Below are positions 54,479-62,563 of a DNA stretch of 64,000 nucleotides, piece after piece; the stretch's first letter is position 1, and the number at the start of each line of letters is the position of its first letter. The position numbers and the translations under genes are program-made. The stretch is taken from assembly GCA_963827155.1 (NCBI GenBank), contig CAWGZV010000002.1:3410001-3474000 (forward strand). Direction: 5' to 3'. The notes beneath the pieces were generated by a model. That model did no database searches. It saw nothing but the letters and a program-made list of their open reading frames with translations, and had not been told where the DNA came from. This DNA is from UTCFX2 sp963827155. Lineage in GTDB: Bacteria; Chloroflexota; Anaerolineae; Anaerolineales; UBA4823.

Positions 54479-54904
54479 GTGGCAAAGAAATTAAAGGCAA
54501 TCGTACGTCTGCAGATCCAAGCCGGCAAGGCTAACCCAGCTCCGCCGATCGGCCCGGCCCTCGCCGGACACGGCATCAACCTGATGGCTTTCTGCAAGGA
54601 ATACAACGCGCGCACCTCGAACCGGGTTGGAGAGATTCTCCCGGCCGAGATCAGCATCTACACGGATGGGTCCTTCACCTTTATTCTGAAGACACCACCC
54701 GCTGCGGTTTTGCTGAAGAAAGCTGCGGGGGTGGACAAAGGTTCCGCGACCCCGCCGCGCACCCGAGTCGGTAAAGTGACCCGCGCCCAGGTGCGCGAAA
54801 TTGCCGAACTGAAAATGAAGGACCTGAATGCCATCGATATCGAAGGCGCCATGCACCAGATCGAAGGCACAGCTCGCAATATGGGGCTGGAGGTCGTAGA
54901 CTGA
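54479..54904 (+). CDS. rplK: ribosomal protein uL11
   Basis: The 141-residue protein starts MAKKLKAIVRLQIQAGKANP and has PPIGPALAGHGINLMAFCKE and the rRNA-binding C-terminal domain. The start is GTG 54479. It heads the L11 operon and is followed by rplA. Confidence 0.97.
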   Translation: MAKKLKAIVRLQIQAGKANPAPPIGPALAGHGINLMAFCKEYNARTSNRVGEILPAEISIYTDGSFTFILKTPPAAVLLKKAAGVDKGSATPPRTRVGKVTRAQVREIAELKMKDLNAIDIEGAMHQIEGTARNMGLEVVD

Positions 54905-54909
54905 TTCCC

Positions 54910-54953
54910 GGTGGGAGGGTGACCGCCTGTTACGCTCACCCGTCTGGACCACG
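54910..54953 (+). promoter_or_regulatory. second L1-binding-like leader element, before rplA
   Basis: GGTGGGAGGGTGA folds with TCACCC and CCAC: outer stem GTGG/CCAC, inner stem GGGTGA/TCACCC. The inner stem is changed at both strands relative to the rplK copy but stays paired, which supports selection on structure. Confidence 0.65.
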
Positions 54954-54964
54954 AAGGAGAAAAG

Positions 54965-55684
54965 ATGCCGAAACACGGAAAGAAATATATGCAGGCCGCG
55001 GCGAAAGTGGACAGCGACCAGAACTATAACCCGAAAGAAGCTGTTGCCCTTGCACGCGAGACCTCGACTACCAAATTTGACGCAACTGTAGAAATACATC
55101 TCCGCCTGGGAGTTGATCCGCGCCATGCCGATCAGCAAGTTCGGGATGTAGTCGTCTTGCCGCATGGTCTGGGAAAAACTGTCCGCGTGCTCGTCTTCGC
55201 CCAGGGTGACGGGGCCGTAAATGCACGCGAAGCAGGGGCAGATTTCGTAGCCGACGACGATGAAACGCTGACGAAGATCCAGAACGGCTGGACCGATTTT
55301 GATGTTGCTATCTCGACCCCCGACATGATGGGCAAGGTCGGTAAATTAGGCCGGGTGCTTGGTCCACGCGGCTTGATGCCGAACCCCAAGGCTGGCACGG
55401 TTGTCCCGGCGGAAGATATTGGACGGGTGGTCAACGAATTGAAAGCTGGTCGGGTTGAATTCCGGGTGGACAAAACTGCCAACCTGCACGTCCCGATTGG
55501 AAAAGTGTCCTTCGAAGAGCAGAAGCTCTTCGAAAACCTGGCTGCCCTGATGGAAGCGATTAAGAAAGCCCGCCCGGCATCCACCAAAGGAACATTTATC
55601 AAGCGTATTACCCTGACGACCACGATGGGGCCCGGTATCAAGCTGGACCCGATCCAGGCACAGGCGATGGACGTAGAAGACTAA
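54965..55684 (+). CDS. rplA: ribosomal protein uL1
   Basis: The 239-residue protein has EIHLRLGVDPRHADQQVRDV, LGKTVRVLVFAQG and VLGPRGLMPNPKAGTVV. L1 forms the ribosomal stalk and represses its own operon in many bacteria by binding its mRNA. Confidence 0.97.
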   Translation: MPKHGKKYMQAAAKVDSDQNYNPKEAVALARETSTTKFDATVEIHLRLGVDPRHADQQVRDVVVLPHGLGKTVRVLVFAQGDGAVNAREAGADFVADDDETLTKIQNGWTDFDVAISTPDMMGKVGKLGRVLGPRGLMPNPKAGTVVPAEDIGRVVNELKAGRVEFRVDKTANLHVPIGKVSFEEQKLFENLAALMEAIKKARPASTKGTFIKRITLTTTMGPGIKLDPIQAQAMDVED

Positions 55685-55765
55685 CCCAATAATACCGCTT
55701 CGCCAGAGACAGCAGGCGCCGCCGCCAGGCGGCTTAATCCCCTGCCGAGGTGAAGACCACTCAGA
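55685..55765 (+). ncRNA. L10(L12)4-binding leader of rplJ
   Basis: The segment contains CGCCAGAGACAGCAGGCGC followed by a hairpin, CTTAATCCCCTGCCGAGGTGAA, the conserved ribosomal protein L10 leader (kink-turn and L10-binding loop). It lets the L10-L12 complex control rplJ-rplL expression. Confidence 0.85.
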
Positions 55766-55849
55766 ATTATTCTGATCCGCAATGTGTGCGCCTGGCTTGC
55801 GCCGACGCTGCAGCGTGGATGCCATATCCGGGTGACCGGTGAGGCAGAG

Positions 55850-55886
55850 AGTCTTTGCCAGCAGACAGCGAGGCAAAGACTTTTTT
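55850..55886 (+). terminator. attenuator terminator ahead of rplJ
   Basis: AGTCTTTGCC pairs with GGCAAAGACT and is followed by five more T residues. It lies between the L10 leader and the ribosome site AAGGAGGTGA of rplJ, as in attenuated L10 operons. Confidence 0.85.
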
Positions 55887-55907
55887 ATGGAAGGAGGTGA
55901 ATCTACA

Positions 55908-56444
55908 TTGGCGATTTCAAAGAAACGAAAAGACGAGCTGGTCAAGACCTACATCGACTGGGCTAATCAGAGCAAGGCGATGTATGTGACCGAATATCTG
56001 GGTCTTTCCATGAAGCAGATCGACGATCTGCGTGCGAAAGTGCGCGAATCTGGTGGAGAATTTCACATCGTGAAGAATACGCTCGGGAAAGTGGCTTTTA
56101 AAGAGGCCGGGCTGCCCGCGGCAGAGAAATTGCTAGAAGGAAGCACTGCGATCGTTTTCGCTTTCGACCACGTCCCAGAGCTAGCTAAAACCCTCAATGA
56201 CTATGCTCGCACATCGGATTTTGTAAAGATCAAAGGTGGATTCTTCGAAAAGAATCCCATCAGCGCTGCGGAAGTCTCTGCGCTTGCCGAGCTGCCGCCG
56301 CTGCCTGTGATGCGCGCCCAGCTTCTAGGTGTCATCATGGCGCCTGCCAGCAAGCTTGCCCGCACGCTCGCCGAACCTGCTCGTCAGGTCGCGGCTGTGA
56401 TCAAAGCTTATGCCGATCAAGAGGCTGCTGCCTCACCTGCCTGA
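55908..56444 (+). CDS. rplJ: ribosomal protein uL10
   Basis: The 178-residue protein starts at TTG 55908 (MAISKKRKDELVKTYIDW), 7 bp after AAGGAGGTGA. It has YVTEYLGLSMKQIDDLRAKV and FHIVKNTLGKVAFKEAG. It anchors the L7/L12 stalk dimers. Confidence 0.96.
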   Translation: MAISKKRKDELVKTYIDWANQSKAMYVTEYLGLSMKQIDDLRAKVRESGGEFHIVKNTLGKVAFKEAGLPAAEKLLEGSTAIVFAFDHVPELAKTLNDYARTSDFVKIKGGFFEKNPISAAEVSALAELPPLPVMRAQLLGVIMAPASKLARTLAEPARQVAAVIKAYADQEAAASPA

Positions 56445-56538
56445 GCGGGATGCTGAAATCAAGGATCCTGACCGCTTTGTTGAATGATTGGAATATTCGA
56501 ACAATAGAAAACTGATTGTAAGGAACAAGGAGTTAGAA

Positions 56539-56922
56539 ATGGCTAATATTGAGAAGTTAGTTGAAGAGCTGAGCAAGCTCTCTGTGTTAGAAGCTGCCGA
56601 CCTGGTCAAGCAGCTCGAAGAGAAGTGGGGCGTTTCTGCAGCCGCTCCGGTTGCCGTTGCTGCTGCTGGCGGCGGTGCTCCCGCTGCCGCCGCTGAGGCA
56701 GTAGAAGAGAAGACTGAATTCGACGTCGTCATCAAAGATGCCGGCCCCAAGAAGATCGAGGTCATTAAGACCATCCGTCAGCTCACCAACCTGGGCTTAA
56801 AGGAAGCCAAGGACGTCGCCGAGACTGCCGGAAGCAAAATTCTCGAGGCTGTGAGCAAAGAAGCCGCTCAGGACGCAAAGTCCAAGCTCGAGGCAGCTGG
56901 CGCAGTCGTCGAAGTTCTTTAA
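56539..56922 (+). CDS. rplL: ribosomal protein bL12 (L7/L12)
   Basis: The 127-residue protein starts MANIEKLVEELSKLSVLEAA and has an Ala-rich hinge (about 34-60) and the conserved C-terminal GPKKIEVIKTIRQLTNLGLK. The start is ATG 56539 after AAGGAG, not 56488. Confidence 0.97.
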   Translation: MANIEKLVEELSKLSVLEAADLVKQLEEKWGVSAAAPVAVAAAGGGAPAAAAEAVEEKTEFDVVIKDAGPKKIEVIKTIRQLTNLGLKEAKDVAETAGSKILEAVSKEAAQDAKSKLEAAGAVVEVL

Positions 56923-56944
56923 GAATTTGCTTGCCCTACCATCG

Positions 56945-57018
56945 AAAGGGGGCTGTCTATTTCAGTTCACCCGGCAGCCCCTTTCCAAAGAAAGACCACC
57001 AACGGTGGTCTTTTTTCT
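56945..57018 (+). terminator. double hairpin terminator of the ribosomal-protein operon
   Basis: AAAGGGGGCTG pairs with CAGCCCCTTT (56945-56984). A second stem, AAAGACCACC/GGTGGTCTTT (56991-57013), is followed by T-rich sequence. The second one is the probable intrinsic terminator. Confidence 0.88.
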
Positions 57019-57059
57019 TTTCGTAGCTTATGGTATATTAAAACGTAAATGGAGGGCTT

Positions 57060-57738
57060 ATGAGCGCGAGAATATTAATTATCGAAGACGACGAAGCAAT
57101 CCTGAAATTCTTACGCCGTGGCCTGGCATATGAAGGCTACCAGGTGGACACAGCCACTGACGGTACTTCCGGATTGGGCCTGGCGCGCGACAACCCGCCC
57201 GACCTTGTCGTGCTGGACCTGATGCTTCCTGGCATCGACGGTCTGGAAGTTTGCCGCCGCTTAAGAGCTGGCGGACCGGTGCCGATCTTTAATCCTGACC
57301 GCCAAGGATGCCGTTAACGACCGAATCCAGGGGTTGGATATGGGCGCCGATGACTACATGGTCAAGCCCTTCAATCTGGATGAGCTGCTTGCCCGGATCC
57401 GCGCCTTGCTTAGACGCGCTCAACCAAGCCGACCGCAGGTGCTGCGCTTTGCCGATCTCTCCCTGGATACCGGTACGCGCCAGGCAGCCCGCGGAGAGCG
57501 GGTGATCTCGCTCACTGCCAAGGAATATGAACTGTTGGAGTTATTCCTGCGCCACCCTCGCCAGGTACTAACCCGTGACATGATCTTTGATCGTGTTTGG
57601 GGCTATGATTTCGGCGGCGAAAGCAACATTATCGAAGTCTACATCCGATATCTGCGCCAGAAGCTGGAAGCAGAAGAAGAGGCGCGCCTCATCCACACCG
57701 TTCGGGGAATGGGATACGTCTTGCGCGAAGCCTCGTAG
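57060..57738 (+). CDS. OmpR-type response regulator, frameshifted
   Basis: The receiver domain starts MSARILIIEDDEAILKFLRR with the phosphoacceptor D53 in VVLDLMLPGIDG. It breaks after PVPIF; removing one T of TTT (57288-57290) gives LILTAKDAVNDRIQGLDMGA and DDYMVKPF, and the frame runs through the winged helix (QVLTRDMIFDRVWGYDF, HTVRGMGYVL). It ends 9 bp before its sensor kinase. Confidence 0.92.
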
Positions 57739-57747
57739 CAGGTCTTA

Positions 57748-59154
57748 ATGACCTTACGCGCAAGACTGGCGCTGCTGTACACCACGATCGTAGGGGGGAT
57801 TTTGCTGCTTTTTGGCATGGCGGTCTATATTTCTGTCAGCACGTCGATAACCAGACAGATCGACGATAAGCTCGTTTTTACCGCGAACAATGTCATTGAA
57901 ACGATGCGCGCCGGCGCCCTGGGGGATATTCAAATGCCGGATCTGGACCTTTTCACCGATATTTATATCCAGGTTTGGGGCAACCAGGGCCAACTAGAAG
58001 CGCGCTCTCAGAATATTCAGCGTTATTTTCTTCCGCTCGATGAGGTCGGAATCCGCTCTATCACTCCCGTCTATCGCGATGTCCGGGTCGGTCAAAGCAG
58101 CCTGAGGGTGCTGACCGTACCGGTTGTTGCCTCGATTGGCAAGCGCCGGATCGGAACTCTGCAGGTTGGAACCAGGCTCGACACCGTTGAAACGACCCAG
58201 AAAACACTCCTCGTGGTTCTGCTGATCGGCGCCGGTATCTCGATGATTATCGCCGGTCTGGCGGGTTGGATCAGCACAAAGCAGGCTTTGTCGGCGCTGG
58301 AAACTGTGACTGAAACTGCCTTACAGATCACCCGCGCCGACGACCTTTCACGACGGATCCCCTATAAGGGTCCTCCGAACGACGAGATCGGGCAGCTTAT
58401 TCATGCCTTCAACCAGACTCTCAGCCGGTTGGAAAACCTCTTTGACACCCAACGCCGGTTCGTCGCAGATGTCGGTCACGAGCTCCGTACGCCGCTCACC
58501 GTGATCCGCGGGAATGTTGATTTGATGCGCCGGATGAAGCCAGTCGATCCGGAGATGCTTGAAAGCATCGAAAGCATCGAGAGCGAGGTGGGCCGTCTCA
58601 GCCGCCTGGTTGGGGATCTGCTCTTGCTTGCCCAGGCAGAATCGGGCAAGCTGCCGCTTGTAAAATCGGTCGTCGAGATGGATTCGCTTGTGCTGGAGGC
58701 CCTCAACCAGCTGAATGTGCTCGCCAAAGGACGGCTGACGCTGCGCCTGGGTGAAATCGACCAGGTGCTGGTCTGCGGCGATAAAGATCGGCTCAAGCAA
58801 GTTTTGGTAAACCTTGTGGGCAATGCCATCACCTACACCCCCACCGGAGGTGAAGTGGTGGTTGGGATCGGTAAAGTCAACGAACGCGCCCGCCTCACGG
58901 TCACTGATAATGGTCCCGGCATCCCCAAGGAAGATCTTCCGCATATTTTCGAGCGCTTCTACCGCGGCGAGAAGTCGCGAACCCGCCAGAAAGACGGAAA
59001 GGGGTTCGGCCTGGGACTCTCGATCGCTTACTGGATCGTCCGAAATCACGACGGTCAGATCGAGGTCTCTTCGAGCGAGACAGGCACGACCTTTTGCGTC
59101 TGGCTTCCGCTGGTAAAAGAAGGCTGCCAGCGGGTCGACATGCTCCAGCCCTGA
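57748..59154 (+). CDS. sensor histidine kinase
   Basis: The 468-residue protein has two membrane segments (about 11-30 and 153-173) flanking an extracytoplasmic domain, a HAMP linker, the DHp histidine H244 in VGHELRTPL, and the ATPase domain (VLVNLVGNAITYTPTGGEVV, TDNGPGIPKEDLPHIFERFY, GFGLGLSIAYWIV). It forms a two-component pair with the preceding regulator. The sensed signal is unknown. Confidence 0.94.
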   Translation: MTLRARLALLYTTIVGGILLLFGMAVYISVSTSITRQIDDKLVFTANNVIETMRAGALGDIQMPDLDLFTDIYIQVWGNQGQLEARSQNIQRYFLPLDEVGIRSITPVYRDVRVGQSSLRVLTVPVVASIGKRRIGTLQVGTRLDTVETTQKTLLVVLLIGAGISMIIAGLAGWISTKQALSALETVTETALQITRADDLSRRIPYKGPPNDEIGQLIHAFNQTLSRLENLFDTQRRFVADVGHELRTPLTVIRGNVDLMRRMKPVDPEMLESIESIESEVGRLSRLVGDLLLLAQAESGKLPLVKSVVEMDSLVLEALNQLNVLAKGRLTLRLGEIDQVLVCGDKDRLKQVLVNLVGNAITYTPTGGEVVVGIGKVNERARLTVTDNGPGIPKEDLPHIFERFYRGEKSRTRQKDGKGFGLGLSIAYWIVRNHDGQIEVSSSETGTTFCVWLPLVKEGCQRVDMLQP

Positions 59155-59172
59155 TATTTCCGATTCGATATA

Positions 59173-59208
59173 AAAAGCCCTGAGGATTTTTGAAACCTCA
59201 GGGCTTTT
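59173..59208 (+). terminator. intrinsic terminator after the histidine kinase
   Basis: AAAAGCCCTGAGG pairs perfectly with CCTCAGGGCTTTT, with a 10-nt loop and a T run inside the 3' arm. It may also serve the opposite strand. Confidence 0.88.
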
Positions 59209-59295
59209 ACGGTCACAGCGCACCGTTTCGATTGTCCTTGCGTGCACATGATGCAGGGCAGTGTCGAACAGTACGCCTGCCGGTACCTTTACCCA

Positions 59296-60142
59296 TCAAT
59301 GCCGATAGGTCGAATTCGACTTCTCTGGATCGATGCTCGGTTGGCTCTTGGGCTGTGCCAGCCCGCTGGCGCTCATCGGATGGTAAGTCGGTTCTGGATG
59401 TCCCGAGCCGCCCATCTCGCCCTGTGGGGAATCCGATTGCCTCGGCAAGCGGCTGAAGGTGGAGCTCTGCGGCTTTGGCCGCACAAGCGGGGGGCGGCTC
59501 GCAAAGGCTGCAGGAGCGCTCGCGGTTGGGCTCTTAGCGCCTGCTCCGGCGGAAATCACCGTGGGCGCTGCAGGGATCGAGGATGGCCGGGTTTGCGGCC
59601 TGGCGCGCTTCACCAGCCGAAGGTCGTCTTTGCCGAACACGCTGCTGCCTGCCGCTGAAAAGGTGCCGATGATCAGCACCCTGATCAGCCAAACCAGCAA
59701 AGCGACAAAGATTGGAACCACCCGCAGAAGCGTTGTCCGCTCCATCACGGCGCTGCCCAGGGTTTCGTGACCCAGGATCGCCAGCGATACCCCCCACCAG
59801 GTCAGCATAGCGTTCATGGTTGCTGCCAGCAGCCATGCGCCAAACAGGTACCAGGTGCCGTAGTGCACCGCAGGACCGCTTTCGTTTTCGTCCTGAGGTG
59901 TGAACAGACGGGCGATCCCGGCAAAATCGATACCGCAGAATGCGATGGCGAGGATCGTCGCCCAGCGGATCCCGGCGAACCTGAGATCCCCAAGCAAGTC
60001 GGTAAGAGCGAACTCAGTCGTGCTGTAGTTGAACATTTCGAATGCAAATAAAGCAGTGATGATGATCATGCCGAAGATCAGGCCGCGCCGAATGCGAAAT
60101 CTGGGGGATGTACTGCCGGCTTACGGAAATATTAGCGCTCAT
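59296..60142 (-). CDS. membrane protein with disordered Pro/Ser tail, frameshifted
   Basis: The protein has four or more hydrophobic segments, including MIIITALFAFEMFNYSTTEF and LFGAWLLAATMNAMLTWW, and a cytoplasmic Pro/Ser/Ala-rich tail of about 110 residues (from SVFGKDDLRLVKRARPQ). The uninterrupted frame starts at 60069. ATG 60142 (MSANISVSRQYIP, AGGAGG upstream) joins it if one C of the run near 60103-60107 is removed. I do not recognise the family; the promoter space is shared with a lytic transglycosylase gene. Confidence 0.7.
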
Positions 60143-60201
60143 TTCTGCCTCCTGACTTATTGCTAGAAAGTGGATCTGGATGGTGCCGGGGACTTTATCG
60201 A

Positions 60202-60230
60202 TTGACAGAATTTCCAGGTCCGTTTATAAT
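60202..60230 (+). promoter_or_regulatory. near-perfect sigma70 promoter of the transglycosylase gene
   Basis: TTGACA and TATAAT are separated by exactly 17 bp, matching the consensus at all 12 positions. The expected start site is near 60237, within the palindrome at 60232-60247. Confidence 0.85.
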
Positions 60231-60231
60231 A

Positions 60232-60247
60232 TAGAACATACGTTCTA
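60232..60247. promoter_or_regulatory. SOS/LexA-like operator TAGAAC-ATAC-GTTCTA
   Basis: The palindrome fits the Gram-positive type SOS box core GAAC-N4-GTTC and overlaps the start site of the consensus promoter. A second, weaker copy, TAGAACACAAATTCTA, lies at 60290-60305. Repression by LexA or another dimeric repressor is likely. Confidence 0.6.
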
Positions 60248-60289
60248 GTACAATCATAGATCAGAATGAGCGATTTGTCAAGAGTAAAT

Positions 60290-60305
60290 TAGAACACAAA
60301 TTCTA
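60290..60305. promoter_or_regulatory. second operator-like palindrome near the transglycosylase start
   Basis: TAGAA-N6-TTCTA has the same arms as the operator at 60232 and sits 9 bp before the ATG. It may cooperate with the first. Confidence 0.45.
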
Positions 60306-60314
60306 TTATACATC

Positions 60315-61226
60315 ATGAGTTCGAAAAACAACACCCCATACGAACTGCAGCAATCCGACTGGAAATGGGAATCTAACCCCGATCCGGCCCATTTCTCCGA
60401 TCCAATCTGTGATGAGGAGATCCTGCTTTACGAAGAGAGCGCACCCACAGACGCTGAATTTGATCTCGAAAACTTCGACCTGGATTCGATCGATCCTGAG
60501 CTGTTCTCTTCTCAAACCTTCATGGACGACGGTTTCGGAGATGATGGCAGTGAAGCCAATATTTTCCGGCTTACATTCGGCGGTTGGCAGAGGATCCTGC
60601 TCACCGCGGCTTTATCAGCCGGATTCCTGGTCGCGGCGGGTCTATGGAGGCTGACTGCCCAGTCTTCGTTCCCGCTGAGCCTCATCCAATCGCCAGCCGG
60701 AATCCAAACCGGCGAGCAGAACCTTCAGCTGGCTGCCAGCTCACAGGAATTTGGCGGATCATCCAGCTCGCTCCCAGCCACCACCCAGACCGATCAGGCT
60801 TCAGATGAATGCTCCCTCAGCGAGCGCTTCCCACCTGGAATCCTGCGCTGGTGCGAATCGATCACGCAGTATGCCCGCAAGCGCGATCTGCCTCCCGATC
60901 TGATCGCGGCTCTCATCCTTCAGGAAAGCGGAGGCAACCCATCCGCCTTCTCCGCCAGTGGCGCAGTTGGGCTGATGCAGGTCATGCCAAGTGATGGTCC
61001 TGCTGCCTCCTTCATGTGCGTCAACGGTCCTTGCTTTGCCAACCGACCGTCTGCTCAGGAGCTTGAAGACCCCGATTACAACATCGCCTACGGCACCAGG
61101 ATGCTCGCCTCGCTGCTAGGCAGGCATGGCGACCTGCGTGAAGCCCTGCGCTCCTACGGTCCCGAGGATGTCGGCTACACCTACGCCGATAAAGTCCTGG
61201 GGATCTACCAGCGCCTGGGGAATTGA
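60315..61226 (+). CDS. membrane-anchored lytic transglycosylase (SLT domain)
   Basis: The 303-residue protein has an acidic N-terminal region (about 1-80), one membrane helix (about 95-112) and an SLT domain with catalytic E204 in LQESGGNPSAFS and GAVGLMQVMP. It cleaves peptidoglycan. The consensus promoter with SOS-like operators upstream suggests tight control. Its neighbour on the other strand shares the control region. Confidence 0.9.
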   Translation: MSSKNNTPYELQQSDWKWESNPDPAHFSDPICDEEILLYEESAPTDAEFDLENFDLDSIDPELFSSQTFMDDGFGDDGSEANIFRLTFGGWQRILLTAALSAGFLVAAGLWRLTAQSSFPLSLIQSPAGIQTGEQNLQLAASSQEFGGSSSSLPATTQTDQASDECSLSERFPPGILRWCESITQYARKRDLPPDLIAALILQESGGNPSAFSASGAVGLMQVMPSDGPAASFMCVNGPCFANRPSAQELEDPDYNIAYGTRMLASLLGRHGDLREALRSYGPEDVGYTYADKVLGIYQRLGN

Positions 61227-61338
61227 CCGCCTGGAACTCAGCGCCGCTCAGGCCTCCAATCTTCGCTGATCAGGTGGAAGTGCAGAAGCGGCAGATCCTG
61301 ATACTGGCCCCCATTCGTGATCAGCCGGCAGCCGCATT

Positions 61339-61800
61339 TCACTCGTAAAAATCGACCGAATAGTCCACCAGCGCCCCTTCCCGGTAAGCGAATTTGGCGG
61401 AGAAAAACCCCGGGCGGTCTAACCAGGGCAAGAAATAGCGATCCCCTTCCCACAGGTTAAGCTCCGTTAGGCTGTCTGTATCCACCCAATCCAGCAAACC
61501 TTCCGGGGAGTCGATCAGCGTCCCGCTCGGGTCTTCACCCACGAAAACGAACGTGTACCAGTCCTCGCCGCGGGCGAATTCCGGAAAGCTGAGGAATCCT
61601 TTCAGCTTTAGATTTCCCACACTCAAGCCAGATTCTTCAAAGATCTCCCGCCGTGCACATTCCTCCGGGGTCTCCCCAGGCTCTAGCTTACCGCCCAGCC
61701 CATTCCACTTCCCTTCATGGATGTCGTTTTGCTTCTTGACGCGGTGGACCATCAAGGTCTTTCCCCCATCTCGCACATAGCAAAGCGTCGCGAGCTTCAC
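61339..61800 (-). CDS. Nudix hydrolase, MutT-like
   Basis: The Nudix box GKLEPGETPEECARREIFEE, then SGL, is complete. The start is GTG 61800 (MKLATLCYVRDGGKTLM); the longer frame overlaps the SDR gene. It probably hydrolyses a nucleoside diphosphate derivative such as an oxidised dNTP. 20 bp separate it from the SDR gene on the same strand. Confidence 0.92.
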   Translation of the reverse strand: MKLATLCYVRDGGKTLMVHRVKKQNDIHEGKWNGLGGKLEPGETPEECARREIFEESGLSVGNLKLKGFLSFPEFARGEDWYTFVFVGEDPSGTLIDSPEGLLDWVDTDSLTELNLWEGDRYFLPWLDRPGFFSAKFAYREGALVDYSVDFYE

Positions 61801-61820
61801 CCTCTGCCTCGATTCACGCC

Positions 61821-62552
61821 TTATTCCAGGGGATTCAGCATTGGGCGGATCAGGATTGCCGGGCTGATCAGGACGTTTGGGTGGCGGGTCAAAAGCCAGA
61901 CCGCAAGATCGGCGATATCTTCTGGCACCAGACATTTTTCTGGATGAAGCCCTTCGAAGCCCTCTGTCATCTCGGTGATCACAAATCCCGGGCTGATTGC
62001 GTTCACCCGGATATTGAATTCATGATTCTCCTTCTGCACGTATTCCCCGAAGTAGTTCAGAGCGTGCTTCGAAACCCCATAGACAGCTTCACCTTTCTCT
62101 ACGTATTCCCCGGAATCGGAGCTGATATTAATGATATGCCCGCTTTTCTGGGCTCGCATCCCTGGCAGGACCGCTCGCATCAGCAGGGCTGCTGCCCGCA
62201 GGTTCAGGTCCATCAACGTGTCCCAGCCCTCGGGGCTCAGCTCGTGCGCCGGGGCGGCTTCATACACCCCCGCGTTGTTGACCAGGATATCGATCTTGCC
62301 GAAGCGCTCTAAAACCTTCTGGACCAGCCGTTCGGCTTCCTCTGGTATCGCGAGATCCGCCGGCAGCCCAAACCCTTCGCCGCCCGACTGCCGAATTTCT
62401 TTTAATGTGCCCTCCAGCCTCTCCGGTCGGCGCCCGCAGACCGCGATTCTCACCCCCTCGCCAGCCAGCCTCAGTGCGATCGCCCGCCCGATCCCGCTCC
62501 CTCCGCCGGTTACAATCGCGGTTTTCCCCTTCAGATTAACATCTCGCTCCAT
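61821..62552 (-). CDS. short-chain dehydrogenase/reductase
   Basis: The 243-residue protein has the NAD(P) motif TGGGSGIGRAIA, NNAGVYEA, and the catalytic S-Y-K set (ISSDSG, YGVSKHAL). The start is ATG 62552 with AGGAG upstream. The substrate is unknown. It is part of a tight minus-strand cluster with the Nudix and sucrase/ferredoxin-like genes. Confidence 0.92.
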   Translation of the reverse strand: MERDVNLKGKTAIVTGGGSGIGRAIALRLAGEGVRIAVCGRRPERLEGTLKEIRQSGGEGFGLPADLAIPEEAERLVQKVLERFGKIDILVNNAGVYEAAPAHELSPEGWDTLMDLNLRAAALLMRAVLPGMRAQKSGHIINISSDSGEYVEKGEAVYGVSKHALNYFGEYVQKENHEFNIRVNAISPGFVITEMTEGFEGLHPEKCLVPEDIADLAVWLLTRHPNVLISPAILIRPMLNPLE

Positions 62553-62563
62553 GGTTGCTCCTG

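Noticed and set aside
57281..57300. Programmed frameshifting in the response regulator
   Set aside because: There is no slippery heptamer with downstream structure I can recognise, and many other genes show the same type of break, so indel error is simpler.
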